DNA from: Berryella wangjianweii
GTDB lineage: Bacteria > Actinomycetota > Coriobacteriia > Coriobacteriales > Eggerthellaceae
DNA: 64,000 nucleotides
NCBI GenBank assembly: GCA_013201155.1
Contig: CP053716.1
Location: 310,001-374,000 of the forward strand
Direction of reading: 5' to 3'
Below, in pieces: positions 63,296 through 64,000 of this stretch. Made by a program: the position numbers and the translations under genes. Under the pieces are notes generated by a model. That model was not told the origin of the DNA and searched no databases. It saw only the letters and a program-made list of their open reading frames with translations. Every line of letters starts with the position of its first letter. Within the stretch, counting starts at the first letter, position 1.

Positions 63296-64000
63296 TTAGA
63301 GGGCCGTCACCGTCAGACCGCTCGCATGAACCAGCACGGCCACGGCGTAGAAGGCTCCGATCAGGATATTCGCGTTCAGCACCTGGGGCATCGACTGCAG
63401 TCGGCGCTCGGCGGTGAGGGGGTTACGCATCATGGCCTGCAGCAGGGGGATGGCCGCCAGCACCATGAAGGGCAGCATCACCGTGCCGCCGGGGAACCAT
63501 GCTGCGACGATTGCGCACACAAGCGCAAGCGATCCCATGGTCACCAGGCGATACAGCAGCACAGCTCGCGAGCGTCCCAGCAGAATCGCCAGCGTGGAGC
63601 GTTGCGCGCGCGTGTCGCGCTCGATGTCGCTGGTGTTGTTCACCAGCATGATCAGGCCGATCAGCAACATGGACGGCAGGCACCACAGCCATACCGCTCC
63701 GTTCAGGTCAAGGGTAAGGGCCTGGTAGGCGGCGAAGGGCATGATTCCGCCCATCACCACGCCGCTGACCACCTCGCCCAAGGGCAGGTACGACAGCGGT
63801 GTGCGTCCGGCTGAGTAGGCCACCACGAACGCCGCGCCCACCACGCCCAGACCCAGAGGAATCAAGCCGGCGTGGAAGATCACGTAGGCGCCCAGCACGA
63901 AGGCGGCCACCACCATGCCCATGGCAAGGCGCAGGGCCGCGCGCGGGTCCACGTTGTTGTACACCAGCACGGCGTCGGTGGGATCGACGCAGGCATCCTC
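63296..64000 (-). CDS. menA: 1,4-dihydroxy-2-naphthoate prenyltransferase-like protein (5' end outside window)
   Basis: At least 234 residues of a UbiA-family membrane enzyme are present, with about six helices. The second Asp-rich motif reads LVNNTSDIERDTRAQRSTLA followed by ILLGRS, the pattern of MenA, which prenylates DHNA in menaquinone synthesis. The first Asp-rich motif should lie beyond the window edge: the frame is open to base 64000 (EDACVDPTDAVLVYNNVDPR), so the GTG at 63970 is not the true start. A 130-bp gap separates it from gluQ. Confidence 0.85.
   Translation of the reverse strand, partial: EDACVDPTDAVLVYNNVDPRAALRLAMGMVVAAFVLGAYVIFHAGLIPLGLGVVGAAFVVAYSAGRTPLSYLPLGEVVSGVVMGGIMPFAAYQALTLDLNGAVWLWCLPSMLLIGLIMLVNNTSDIERDTRAQRSTLAILLGRSRAVLLYRLVTMGSLALVCAIVAAWFPGGTVMLPFMVLAAIPLLQAMMRNPLTAERRLQSMPQVLNANILIGAFYAVAVLVHASGLTVTAL

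Overview
This is a GC-rich (visibly well above 60% G+C), gene-dense stretch of bacterial chromosome. Gene content points to an anaerobic actinobacterium of the class Coriobacteriia. It has an LPXTG surface protein, a CWB2-type wall protein, indolepyruvate:ferredoxin oxidoreductase, a six-subunit Ech-type hydrogenase, a superoxide reductase of the desulfoferrodoxin family and acetate kinase/phosphotransacetylase, with many GTG starts. A MenA-like prenyltransferase and a ferrochelatase lean towards a menaquinone-containing Eggerthellales-like lineage rather than Olsenella/Atopobium, but that is inference. No prophage, insertion sequence, CRISPR array or rRNA was seen. One tRNA (Pro, GGG) was found.

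Layout. 1-4.2 kb: a partial gene and a DUF1653 gene on the minus strand, then a plus-strand unit of a 56-aa membrane protein, an NCS1 permease and a HTH-cytidylyltransferase-choline kinase fusion. 4.2-10.2 kb: threonine dehydratase divergent from RidA, a YtcJ-type amidohydrolase, and a minus-strand iron alcohol dehydrogenase/membrane-anchored phosphodiesterase-like pair. 10.4-12.4 kb: thiamine salvage unit thiM / thiamine-binding protein / thiE. 12.4-23.4 kb: housekeeping genes (LRR protein, deformylase-like protein, Nudix, TrxB-like flavoprotein, TerC, lipid kinase, RNase D, zinc peptidase, exonuclease VII, HIT protein). 23.6-29.5 kb: ackA and pta facing each other around a large LPXTG coiled-coil/CAP surface protein. 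29.6-35.5 kb: glycosyltransferase, then CsoR operator, csoR, a copA-copZ fusion and dinB. 35.6-42.6 kb: ileS-lspA-rluD and hemH-coaBC. 42.8-46.5 kb: tRNA-Pro, tandem 40-bp repeats, superoxide reductase, DegV, and a LexA-box-controlled UmuC-like polymerase with a YolD-like partner. 46.7-52.4 kb: echABCDEF. 52.5-55.6 kb: pgsA and a CWB2 wall protein. 55.9-63.2 kb: paaK-ACT-dacA-FHA-iorA-iorB-gluQ, mostly overlapping. 63.3 kb to the end: 5'-truncated menA.

Physiology inferred. Aromatic 2-oxo acids would be oxidised by IorAB to aryl-acetyl-CoA and reduced ferredoxin. Ech could reoxidise the ferredoxin with H2 release and ion pumping, PaaK would handle aryl-acetate/CoA exchange, and Pta/AckA would make ATP from acetyl-CoA. 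IlvA/RidA handles threonine/serine deamination. CsoR/CopA-CopZ, superoxide reductase and SOS polymerases cover copper, oxygen and DNA stress.

Most interesting observations: an in-frame CopA-CopZ fusion with a full internal ribosome-binding site and ATG for free CopZ; a shared 34-residue tail module in EchD and EchF; the three-domain choline-activation fusion beside an NCS1 permease; a deformylase-like protein whose HExxH is HMIDH; a TrxB-like protein without its CxxC; a probable AUC start for hemH; and a tandem repeat carrying the tRNA-Pro promoter -35 element.
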